DNA of 48,482 nucleotides, taken from the NCBI GenBank assembly GCA_964480915.1, contig CAYZRS010000038.1, forward strand, positions 1 through 48,482, given 5' to 3'. Position numbers and translations under genes: made by a program. Position 1 is the first letter of the stretch, and every line of letters starts with the position of its first letter. The notes beneath the pieces were generated by a model. The model was given only the letters and a program-made list of their open reading frames with translations, had not been told where the DNA came from and searched no databases. This document shows positions 26,039 to 33,200 of the stretch, piece by piece. The stretch comes from CAWGCE01 sp964480915 (GTDB lineage Bacteria > Planctomycetota > Planctomycetia > Pirellulales > Pirellulaceae).

Positions 26039-26671
26039 TTAAGACACCACGCCTTTGAGCTTCGAGAGCGCTCGGATGTATCGCTTGCTAGCGGCGCCGG
26101 GAGTCAGTCCTAATTCGGCGGCCGCTTCGGCGTTGGTCAACTCTTCAAAATGCCGGAGCACGAGGATCTCTCGATCGGCGACTTCCATCGTGTCCAGCAG
26201 TTCTCGCATGCGCTCGGTTAACTCATTTCGCTGCGCCGCCTGGCTGGGCGACGTCAGGCTGCCAGAAAATTCACGGGCCATCTCGCCCGAGTCCATCGTC
26301 GGTTTGGCCGGGACGACGGGTTCTTCGCGCCGCGGATCTCGTTTCTGTCGTTGGAAGTGCCAACGTTGCACGGCGGCCAATTGCTGAGCGACCAAGAACC
26401 GCATCCAAACGAAGACCGGCATCGACGGGTCGGCGAGGTAATCGTCAAGCCGTTTTGAAATGTCAACGAATCCTTCTTGCAAGACATCGTCCGCGTCGAT
26501 CCGCTTCATCAATCGGGGGTCGATGCGAAGTTCGACCATCCGCCGCAGGCGCCCTCGATGCTGTTGATACATTTCGGCCAGCGCTTTCGAACCACCAGAC
26601 CGCAATCGTTCGACCGATTCGACATCGTCAATATTCCGAGGAATTTCCTGTTTTTCGCGGCCCGTATCCAT
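26039..26671 (-). CDS. ECF-type RNA polymerase sigma factor
   Basis: 210 residues from the ATG at 26671; the frame is open to 26728. Sigma region 2 covers about 25-90 (ALAEMYQQHRGRLRRMVE, DADDVLQEGFVDISKRL). Region 4 covers about 150-205, ending in the helix-turn-helix LTNAEAAAELGLTPGAASKRYIRALSKL. The linker between them is long and Pro-rich. It belongs to the planctomycete/Verrucomicrobia ECF groups that lie beside Ser/Thr kinases rather than anti-sigma factors. The kinase gene follows after three bases. A TATAAT box ends six bases before the ATG, suggesting a leaderless mRNA, and a 12-base palindrome lies just upstream. The divergent neighbour is the haem peroxidase, a possible regulon member. 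Confidence 0.93.
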   Translation of the reverse strand: MDTGREKQEIPRNIDDVESVERLRSGGSKALAEMYQQHRGRLRRMVELRIDPRLMKRIDADDVLQEGFVDISKRLDDYLADPSMPVFVWMRFLVAQQLAAVQRWHFQRQKRDPRREEPVVPAKPTMDSGEMAREFSGSLTSPSQAAQRNELTERMRELLDTMEVADREILVLRHFEELTNAEAAAELGLTPGAASKRYIRALSKLKGVVS

Positions 26672-26677
26672 GTGCCG

Positions 26678-26683
26678 ATTATA
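26678..26683 (-). promoter_or_regulatory. TATAAT -10 box of the sigma/kinase operon
   Basis: TATAAT on the minus strand followed by CGGCAC and the ATG at 26671, so the predicted transcription start coincides with the start codon. The -35 region is a T-rich stretch with no clear consensus. The match and spacing are identical to the site at 16929-16934. Confidence 0.55.
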
Positions 26684-26705
26684 GCCGAATCGAATGGAAA
26701 AAAAC

Positions 26706-26717
26706 TTTGTCGACAAA
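26706..26717. promoter_or_regulatory. 12-bp perfect palindrome TTTGTCGACAAA
   Basis: The palindrome lies 22 bases upstream of the -10 box of the sigma/kinase operon and 94 bases upstream of the divergent peroxidase ATG. The position would suit an operator acting on one or both promoters. A single occurrence is seen, so this is a candidate only. Confidence 0.35.
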
Positions 26718-26811
26718 CGGGCGCTCATTAGCAGTTAACAGAGTAAGGCAAATACGCTCGGCGAATCAAAACTCGCCGGGCTCCAGGAACATCCCCGAGA
26801 GGAGGCTCGCC

Positions 26812-29046
26812 ATGAGTCAGCGCAAGCAGAATCGTAGAAATCGTCGCCGTCGCAAGAAAGGGACGCGATCGACATTGGGTTTGGAGTCACTGGAAACACG
26901 GACATTGCTCGCCGCCGACCTCTGCGTGGGTGGTGACGACTGCGTAAGCGACAAAGATGCGGTCGATCCGGTGGAGACGGTGTCGACTGAATTCGACGAG
27001 CGCATGGATGTGAACGTGGATGGAACGGTGACTCCCGCCGATGCAATCATCGTGTTGAATGCCATGCTTGACGGCACGTCGGCGGAAGATGATCCGGCGA
27101 TGGATGTGAACGCCGACGGTGTGCTATCTCCACTCGATGTACTCGGTGTTTTGACGGCCATGCCCCGCGACGGTGATCGCGGACCGCATCGAAGCGGCGG
27201 AGATCGGGGACGTGGCGGAGGTCCTGGTGGCGGAGGAGGTCCCGGCGGCGGAGGCCCAGGTGGCGGAGGTGCGGATTTCGTCCGCTCGATCGATGGCACG
27301 GACAATAACCGGCGCAATGAAGAGTGGGGCTCGACCCACGAAGAACTGCAACGCATTTCTGCAAGTGAATACGCCGATGGTGAATCGGCGCCTGCTGGGG
27401 AAGATCGCATTAGCGCCCGTGAGGTGAGTAATCTGTTGGCGGCTCAAACCGAATCGGTTGAGAACGAACGCGGTCTGAGCGACCTGCTTTGGCAATGGGG
27501 ACAGTTCATTGACCACGACCTTGATTTGTCCGAAGGTGCCGACCCGTCCGAAGAATTCAACATCGACGTGCCGCTTGGCGATCCCTACTTCGACCCGTTT
27601 GGAACGGGAGAGGAGCAGATCAGCTTGACACGGACGATCTTCGAAGTCGATGAGAACGGAGTCCGCCAGCAAGTGAATGAACTGTCGGCCTACATGGACG
27701 GTTCGAACGTGTACGGATCGGATGATGAGCGCGCGGCCGCCTTGCGATCGTTTGAAGGAGGTCGGTTGAAAACGAGCGACGGTGATTTGCTGCCATTCAA
27801 CGTCGATGGACTGGCGAACGCGGGCGGCACGGGTGATACGCTCTTTTTGGCTGGAGACATCCGTGCCAACGAGCAAATCGGATTGACCGCCATGCACACG
27901 CTGTGGGTGCGTGAGCACAACCGAATTGCCGATGACCTGGCCGCTGACAATCCGCAACTGTCGGATGAGCGGCTTTACCAGCGAGCCCGGGCGATCGTCA
28001 TCGCCGAGATGCAGGCGATCACTTACAACCAGTTCCTTCCCTCATTGTTGGGCCGCGGAGCGATCGCAGCGTACGACGGTTATGACCGTCGTGTGAATTC
28101 GGGGATCACGAACGAATTCTCGACGGCCGCTTATCGATTTGGACACAGCATGCTGTCGACCGAGCTGCTGCGACTGAACAACGACGGTACGGTGGCGGAC
28201 GAAGGTCCTATTTCGTTGCAGAATGCGTTCTTTAGCCCGAACGAGATTGTCGACCATGGGATCGATTCGTTGCTCCTTGGGCAGGCAACGCAGACGGCTC
28301 AAGAGATCGACACCATGGTCGTCGATGATATTCGGAACTTCCTGTTTGGGCCGCCAGGTTCAGGCGGGTTCGATTTGGCATCCCTCAACATTCAGCGCGG
28401 GCGAGATCATGGCTTGGCCGACTACAACCAAGTTCGCACCGACATGGGGCTCGATCCGGTCGAGACGTTCGCGGACATTTCGTCCGACACCGAGGTGCAA
28501 GCGGCGCTCGAGGCGGCCTATGGCACCGTCGATAACATTGACCTGTGGGTCGGTGGTTTGGCCGAAGATCATGTTCCAGGAGCCAGCGTTGGCGAATTGG
28601 TGCAAGCGATCCTCGTCGATCAGTTCACGAGGATTCGCGACGGAGACCGATTCTGGTACCAAGAGATTTTCGACGGTCAAGAATTGCGAGAGATCGAGCA
28701 GACGACATTGGCCGATGTGATTGAACGCAATACGAGCGTGGAAGGATTGCAACAGAATGTGTTCTTTGCCTCTGCGGGACCTGTGAATCCGATTCGGCCG
28801 GCCACGTTGGATGTGGCCGACTTGAACGGAGGCAGCGGTGGCGGTCAGGCGTTGCAAGTGCCGCTCGAGCCGCTATCGAACGCTGATGCGGCGCGTGCCG
28901 ATGACCGAACGCCGGAGGCTGCTCGTCCATCACAACGTCGCGGGCAAGAATCGCGACGAAGCGACCGCCCCCATGATCGTGGTGTGACGCCAACGAATCG
29001 GATCGCGTCCCTGGATGCGGCTTTTGCCGACTTGGCAGACGCTTGA
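26812..29046 (+). CDS. Exported animal-type haem peroxidase with dockerin-like repeats
   Basis: 744 residues from the ATG at 26812, which has a strong AGGAGG site; the frame is open further upstream without support. The very basic N-terminus followed by LGLESLETRTLLAAD is the planctomycete export motif. Next come two dockerin type I-like calcium repeats (about 64-83 and 101-120; DVNVDGTVTPADAI and DVNADGVLSPLDVL) and a Gly-rich linker. The animal haem peroxidase domain (about 165-680) has WGQFIDHDL with distal H235 and the adjacent Asp, FGHSML with proximal H445, and the typical LNIQRGRDHGLADYN. It should use hydrogen peroxide to oxidise halides or organic substrates at the cell surface. It is divergent from the sigma/kinase operon; hemB lies 0.6 kb downstream. 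Confidence 0.93.
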   Translation: MSQRKQNRRNRRRRKKGTRSTLGLESLETRTLLAADLCVGGDDCVSDKDAVDPVETVSTEFDERMDVNVDGTVTPADAIIVLNAMLDGTSAEDDPAMDVNADGVLSPLDVLGVLTAMPRDGDRGPHRSGGDRGRGGGPGGGGGPGGGGPGGGGADFVRSIDGTDNNRRNEEWGSTHEELQRISASEYADGESAPAGEDRISAREVSNLLAAQTESVENERGLSDLLWQWGQFIDHDLDLSEGADPSEEFNIDVPLGDPYFDPFGTGEEQISLTRTIFEVDENGVRQQVNELSAYMDGSNVYGSDDERAAALRSFEGGRLKTSDGDLLPFNVDGLANAGGTGDTLFLAGDIRANEQIGLTAMHTLWVREHNRIADDLAADNPQLSDERLYQRARAIVIAEMQAITYNQFLPSLLGRGAIAAYDGYDRRVNSGITNEFSTAAYRFGHSMLSTELLRLNNDGTVADEGPISLQNAFFSPNEIVDHGIDSLLLGQATQTAQEIDTMVVDDIRNFLFGPPGSGGFDLASLNIQRGRDHGLADYNQVRTDMGLDPVETFADISSDTEVQAALEAAYGTVDNIDLWVGGLAEDHVPGASVGELVQAILVDQFTRIRDGDRFWYQEIFDGQELREIEQTTLADVIERNTSVEGLQQNVFFASAGPVNPIRPATLDVADLNGGSGGGQALQVPLEPLSNADAARADDRTPEAARPSQRRGQESRRSDRPHDRGVTPTNRIASLDAAFADLADA

Positions 29047-29118
29047 GGGGATGTGTTTTGCCAAGCGACTGGGGTCTGACCTGAGGCCCCGGTCGTGTTT
29101 CTTCACACCGTAGAGTCG

Positions 29119-29529
29119 CTATTTTTTTACGAGCTCGCGCGCCTTCTTGCGTAATTCTTCGCTCGTCCAGCCACGCCGTTCCGCTTCCAAGAGCATGCGC
29201 TTTTGGTCTGAGTAAGACAGTCGTGCCACGGCCGCGTGGGCCGACCAAGAGAGATTGTGGCGGCGATTCGACGGCGGGACACGCCGTGCGATCGATTCGT
29301 AACGTTGCAATTGGTCGCCGGAAATCAACCCTTCGCAAGCCTGGGAAAAATCTTCACCAAATTGGGCATCACCGGCAAGTAACATGTCGCCGATCCACCA
29401 CGGACTGGCCCGTTGGCACCACAGCGCAAACTGGAAGGGCCCGATCCATTCGTCGATTTCGGGTTTGCCGTGGACCTTTACGGAACTGGGTAGGAATTGG
29501 AAACTGCCTAGTGAGATTTTTGGGTCCAT
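29119..29529 (-). CDS. LmbU-like / phage-type helix-turn-helix protein
   Basis: 136 residues, all soluble. The order of motifs WWIGDMLLAGDAQFGEDFSQA, LQRYESIARRVPPSNRR, LSWSAHAAVARLSYSDQ and ERRGWTSEELRKKARE closely resembles actinobacterial LmbU-type regulators and similar actinophage and plasmid proteins, which have been described as DNA-binding. I saw this by eye; the identity level is not known. There are no neighbours in the same direction; it converges with the peroxidase gene (73 bases) and is divergent from hemB. DNA-binding activity is an inference from the family. Confidence 0.65.
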   Translation of the reverse strand: MDPKISLGSFQFLPSSVKVHGKPEIDEWIGPFQFALWCQRASPWWIGDMLLAGDAQFGEDFSQACEGLISGDQLQRYESIARRVPPSNRRHNLSWSAHAAVARLSYSDQKRMLLEAERRGWTSEELRKKARELVKK

Positions 29530-29651
29530 TTGGATTACAACCGTAGTACGTTCCCAAGAGCTGGGCGCATTGGATTTCGCTTCGGCCTACTTTCGGCGTT
29601 CAGTCAAGCTCTCACGTTTTAACGATTTGCGACGGCAGGTTAAGGCCAATC

Positions 29652-30671
29652 ATGACGAGTTCTTCTTTTCCCGGTTTCGGCAAGTTTCCCCAAACGCGAC
29701 CCCGGCGCAACCGGCGGCTGGATTGGACGCGTCGCTTGGTTCGCGAACACGCGCTCACGACAAACGACTTGATTTGGCCCGTTTTCGTCCACGACGGCGA
29801 CCATCGTCGCGAGGCCATTTCGTCGATGCCGGGCGTCGATCGGTTATCGGTCGACCTGTTGGTCGAGGCGGTTGCCAAGGCGGTCGATTTGGGGATTCCG
29901 GCCGTCGCGATTTTTCCGGCCACCGATCCGGCAAAGAAAACGGCCGCAGCGGAAGAAGCGCTCAATCCTCAAAATCTCGTCTGCACGGCCGTGCGAAAAA
30001 TCAAAGAGCGTTTTGCAGATCAGATTGGTGTGGTGTGCGATGTGGCGCTCGATCCGTACACGAGCCACGGTCATGACGGTCTCATTCGAGACGGCTACGT
30101 GGTGAACGACGAAACGCTGGCCGTGTTACGTCAACAAGCGATCGTCCAAGCGGAAGCGGGCTGCGACGTGATTGCTCCTTCCGACATGATGGATGGGCGA
30201 GTGGCCGCGATTCGAGAATCGCTCGACGAGTGCAGCCTGCAAAACGTCCAGATCATGGCCTACTCGGCCAAATATGCTTCTGGATTTTACGGCCCTTTCC
30301 GCGATGCGGTCGGCTCCTCCAGTAGCCTCGGTCAGGGTGACAAGCGGACCTACCAAATGGACCCCGCCAATACCGACGAAGCGATCCGAGAAGTGGCGAT
30401 GGATTTGGAGGAAGGTGCCGATATGGTGATGGTCAAACCGGGCATGCCGTACCTCGATATCGTCCGCCGGGTGAAAGAGTCGTTTGGTGCTCCAACATAC
30501 GTTTATCAAGTGAGTGGTGAGTATGCGATGCTGTGTGCGGCTGCCCAAAATGGGTGGCTTGATCGGGAGAAAGTCATGATGGAAAGCCTGTTAGCGTTCA
30601 AACGAGCCGGTGCGGACGGGATTCTCAGCTATTTTGCCATCGAAGTGGCGGAGCGATTGGCGGCTCGCTGA
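29652..30671 (+). CDS. hemB: Porphobilinogen synthase (delta-aminolevulinic acid dehydratase)
   Basis: 339 residues, the expected length for this TIM-barrel enzyme, which joins two 5-aminolevulinate molecules to porphobilinogen in haem synthesis. The two Schiff-base lysines are K207 in YSAKYASGFYGPFRDA and K262 in MVMVKPGMPYLD. The metal-site segment reads DVALDPYTSHGHDG, with Asp where zinc enzymes have Cys, so this is the magnesium/potassium type. The R-x-R-R-N-R-R-L N-terminal arm (about 16-24) is also typical. No strong ribosome binding site. It may serve the haem needs of the nearby peroxidase and cytochrome c, although hemB is a housekeeping gene in any case. Confidence 0.97.
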   Translation: MTSSSFPGFGKFPQTRPRRNRRLDWTRRLVREHALTTNDLIWPVFVHDGDHRREAISSMPGVDRLSVDLLVEAVAKAVDLGIPAVAIFPATDPAKKTAAAEEALNPQNLVCTAVRKIKERFADQIGVVCDVALDPYTSHGHDGLIRDGYVVNDETLAVLRQQAIVQAEAGCDVIAPSDMMDGRVAAIRESLDECSLQNVQIMAYSAKYASGFYGPFRDAVGSSSSLGQGDKRTYQMDPANTDEAIREVAMDLEEGADMVMVKPGMPYLDIVRRVKESFGAPTYVYQVSGEYAMLCAAAQNGWLDREKVMMESLLAFKRAGADGILSYFAIEVAERLAAR

Positions 30672-30775
30672 GCCAAATCGGGCGGATTCAAATTGCGACC
30701 GGCCTGCGAGCTTGTTATTCTGAAGTCTGCTTCGTCGCCGTTCGGAACGAAGCTTTGCACGAATCAGAGAATCGC

Positions 30776-30851
30776 CACTGCACACGAAAACGTTCCCTTC
30801 TGCCATGCTCCTTGATAAGGACGGCGGAGCGGAACGTTTTTTTGTGCAGTG
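30776..30851 (+). terminator. Long stem-loop with T7 run, hemB terminator candidate
   Basis: Arms 30776-30796 and 30831-30851 are reverse complements at 19 of 21 positions, and an inner stem TCCTT/AAGGA closes the loop. A run of seven T lies in the right arm. It stands about 105 bases after hemB and ends 51 bases before the PEP-CTERM gene, so it could end hemB transcription or act in the leader of the next gene. Confidence 0.6.
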
Positions 30852-30902
30852 ATCGCCTACCGTCACACGAATTGGACCCGCTCTTTCACCGGAGAAGAAC
30901 TA

Positions 30903-31751
30903 ATGCTGTCGACTCGAGTTCGAATCTACCCCGCATGCCTCGCATGTGCATTCCTGCTTGTCAGCGCTGTCGGCGCTATGGCGGCTCATACGAACAATAT
31001 TCTCATCACCGGTTATTGGCCGCCCACGAATGAAATGGTTCGGCACTTTAGCACGAACCCGGAACAAAACCTGACCGGCTGGGAAGGTCAGGACTGGGAA
31101 GGCTTAGGTTACGATATCCACTCTTACTTCCCCGAATTTCCACTGGGGGTTGATGTCGATCCACAGGGTGAGGGCGACTTTACCGTCGACTATCAAGACA
31201 CGTCGGAAGATTGGTGGCGAATCACTGCGGAGATTAACCCAGTGGCAATCATCACGTTTAGCCGTGGCAATGATGACAATAGTTGGGAGGTTGAACGGCT
31301 GCAACGGAATTGGGGACCGGCTTGGCGAAACGATTATGAAGCGCCTTTTAAGCCGACTCCTAGTCCCCCCGATTCGTCGATGCCACAAAATGCGGCTCGC
31401 CTATCGACGCTACCCATGGATGACATTGTGCAATCGGTCAATGACGGAGCCGTGGGGGTAAACGCTTACATCGATCAGTTCGGAGGCGGCGGCCAATTTC
31501 TGTCTGAGTACATCGCTTACCATGGAGTTTGGTATCAAGATCTTCACAGCGACCCGAGTGATCCTTTCCAAAGTGTGGCAGCAGGCCACATTCACGTCGG
31601 TGGGCAAGTTTCGATTGATCAGGGGCGAGCGGCGACGGAAATCTCATTGCGGACCCTGATTGGCCATGTCGACATGCTCTTGGTTCCTGAGCCAAACATA
31701 GGGGTTTTGCTGTTTTTCGGCGCTTTGACGCTTTGGCGGCGTCGTGGATGA
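30903..31751 (+). CDS. PEP-CTERM protein with pyroglutamyl-peptidase-like domain, catalytic Cys replaced by Ser
   Basis: 282 residues from the ATG at 30903 (GGAG upstream); an in-frame ATG at 30849 would precede the signal peptide. The signal peptide (about 1-28) is followed by a domain that I align with peptidase family C15. ILITGYWPP corresponds to ILVTGFEPF, AIITFSRG to the ALGLAGG strand, VERLQRN to PERVAIN (catalytic Glu, E131), LSTLPMDDIVQSV to STLPVKAMVEAL, FLSEYIAYHG to FVCNxxMYxx, and GHIHV to the GxIHxP catalytic His (H231). At the nucleophile position the residue is S201. The C-terminus has the sorting signal VPEP, a hydrophobic helix and RRR, so the protein is exported and processed by an exosortase (not in the window). 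Pseudoenzyme or serine variant; activity unknown. Confidence 0.8.
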   Translation: MLSTRVRIYPACLACAFLLVSAVGAMAAHTNNILITGYWPPTNEMVRHFSTNPEQNLTGWEGQDWEGLGYDIHSYFPEFPLGVDVDPQGEGDFTVDYQDTSEDWWRITAEINPVAIITFSRGNDDNSWEVERLQRNWGPAWRNDYEAPFKPTPSPPDSSMPQNAARLSTLPMDDIVQSVNDGAVGVNAYIDQFGGGGQFLSEYIAYHGVWYQDLHSDPSDPFQSVAAGHIHVGGQVSIDQGRAATEISLRTLIGHVDMLLVPEPNIGVLLFFGALTLWRRRG

Positions 31752-32265
31752 ATTCCGTGCGGCCCGCGGAATGCTGAAAAAACCTGCCAAGCTGTTGCAT
31801 TTCCCTCACCTTTTGGACGCAGTGCGTTGCATTTCGCCCCCAGGGGGTTAGCATGAACGACTGTCGTTGTGTGTATCTTGAAACACACAGTCACACGGTT
31901 TTCATGCTGCTTTAGGTGGGAGGATTGCCAGTGAAAGGGCGTTAACACGACAAAGGAATAGTCAAACCCAAGGGTTTGATACCCCATCTAAACTCGAACG
32001 CATTTTCGCGTTTGGTTCGCTCGTTGCCGATTCTTGACAGGGTCCTGGCTTGAGGATTTTTCCTCGCGCTGATCTAGCTCGACGGTGATTTGCCTGGGAA
32101 GTGTTCGTCTCTTCTTCAAAGAAGAGATGAGGGCTAACAGGGAGCGTCTCGAGTTGCTTCACTCGCGCCGTCCCTTCGGACGGATGGGAATGGAGGATGG
32201 TATAGCGACGGATGTCGCATCGAATTCTGTTAACTCGCTTTCGCTTTTTTAATGAGGAAGAACTA
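31752..32265 (+). promoter_or_regulatory. Long leader region with several stem-loops before the second PEP-CTERM gene
   Basis: 514 bases without a believable gene. Just after the stop of the first PEP-CTERM gene there is a stem-loop (ATTCCG 31752-31757 / CGGAAT 31767-31772). Further on are a perfect 8-bp inverted repeat with AA centre (TCAAACCCAAGGGTTTGA, 31962-31979), a perfect 9-bp one with CA centre (TCTCTTCTTCAAAGAAGAGA, 32108-32127), and a weaker GTGTG/CACAC hairpin near 31870. These could be operators or leader RNA structures for the gene at 32266. The last twelve bases before and including its ATG, GAAGAACTAATG, are identical to those of the first PEP-CTERM gene. Confidence 0.45.
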
Positions 32266-33144
32266 ATGCGTAGAAACCTTATTGCTTTTCTTGTCTTGGC
32301 TATGGCTGCGCCTGCAATGGCTCAAGTTAGCTATCACGTCACGGGCCGCAACATCGTTGTTCCTGGGCCACAAGGTGGACCCGATCGAGACAACAAAGTC
32401 TGGCTGTTCGATTCAGCTGGAAATCTAACCGGTTCTTATGACCAAGCCGGTTCTGCTGCAACGGATGCATGGGGCTACCGTGATGGAGCAACCGACGGCA
32501 ACAACGACGTCTACTTTGGCTGGGGCGGCGGAATCAACAAGCACGCGGCCGATGGTACTTTTCTTGGTCAAGTCGTAACTGGCGGCGGACCTAACGGCAC
32601 CTGGCGTGCACTCGCTTTCGATCCATCCGGAGACGGTGGCGCGGGTAGCTTGTGGTCGGGTGACTTTGGCGACGATATCGTCGAAATCGATCTGGCTGGT
32701 AATGTTCTCAATACGCTCACGAACGGTGGCCAGTACTCGCTTTACGGTCTGGCTTACGATGACTCGACCGGCAACCTGTGGGGCCACAGCACCGGCGGCG
32801 ACGTTGTCGAAATCAGCACGGCCGACGGTACGGCACTCGGTTCGTTCACCGAAGGTTTCACGGGTGGAACACCTTCCACGGCTGTCACCAACGGTGGCTT
32901 GAGCGGATTTTCGGAAACGGGTGGCGAACTTGTCGCTTTGTGCCAATGCACACCGAATGACTTGGTTGGCCATTACTCGACAGCCGGAGCTCTGGGCTTC
33001 AACTTCGATTCGTTTGGTCCCATCACGGCTGGTGGATTAGATGTCCAAAACTTGGGCATCGCGGTAACTGCTGTTCCTGAACCGGCCGGTTTCGCGCTCT
33101 TCGGTTTGGCGCTTGCCGGACTTGGCTTTATCCGCCGTAAGTAG
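32266..33144 (+). CDS. PEP-CTERM exported protein, beta-propeller-like
   Basis: 292 residues from the ATG at 32266, which has GAGGAAG seven to twelve bases upstream. The signal peptide is short and clear (MRRNLIAFLVLAMAAPAMAQ). The mature part is rich in Gly, Asp, Thr and Asn with repeating elements such as NKVWLFDSAGNL, VYFGWGGGINKHAADG, LWSGDFGDDIVEIDLAGN and GNLWGHSTGGDVVEISTADG. The spacing of about 45 residues suggests a small beta-propeller. The C-terminus VPEPAGFALFGLALAGLGF followed by IRRK is a canonical PEP-CTERM sorting signal. Probably a matrix or surface protein released or anchored by an exosortase system. No enzymatic motif is seen. A clean rho-independent terminator follows. 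Confidence 0.85.
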   Translation: MRRNLIAFLVLAMAAPAMAQVSYHVTGRNIVVPGPQGGPDRDNKVWLFDSAGNLTGSYDQAGSAATDAWGYRDGATDGNNDVYFGWGGGINKHAADGTFLGQVVTGGGPNGTWRALAFDPSGDGGAGSLWSGDFGDDIVEIDLAGNVLNTLTNGGQYSLYGLAYDDSTGNLWGHSTGGDVVEISTADGTALGSFTEGFTGGTPSTAVTNGGLSGFSETGGELVALCQCTPNDLVGHYSTAGALGFNFDSFGPITAGGLDVQNLGIAVTAVPEPAGFALFGLALAGLGFIRRK

Positions 33145-33169
33145 TGCTGAACGGAATTTGAAAATCAAC

Positions 33170-33200
33170 AGCAGGGCCGCCCTCGGGTGGCCCTGCTTTT
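33170..33200 (+). terminator. Rho-independent terminator of the second PEP-CTERM gene
   Basis: A perfect 9-bp stem AGCAGGGCC (33170-33178) / GGCCCTGCT (33189-33197), extended inside by CCC/GGG, is followed by TTTT (33197-33200). It begins 26 bases after the stop at 33144 and touches the 3' end of the convergent TPR lipoprotein gene. Confidence 0.92.

Noticed and set aside
31785..31845. Possible sigma-54 sites (TTGCA preceded by GC) upstream of the second PEP-CTERM gene
   Set aside because: The -24 element lacks the required GG in both cases. Sigma-54 control of PEP-CTERM genes is known elsewhere but is not supported by this sequence.
31962..32162. 66-codon minus-strand frame in the leader between the PEP-CTERM genes
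   Set aside because: No ribosome binding site, no recognisable composition, and it covers the inverted repeats of the leader.
32212..32265. In-frame 18-codon extensions upstream of both PEP-CTERM genes (30849 and 32212) as true N-termini
   Set aside because: The two extensions are not similar to each other, and each would place a charged stretch before a complete signal peptide. The equal length appears to be coincidence.
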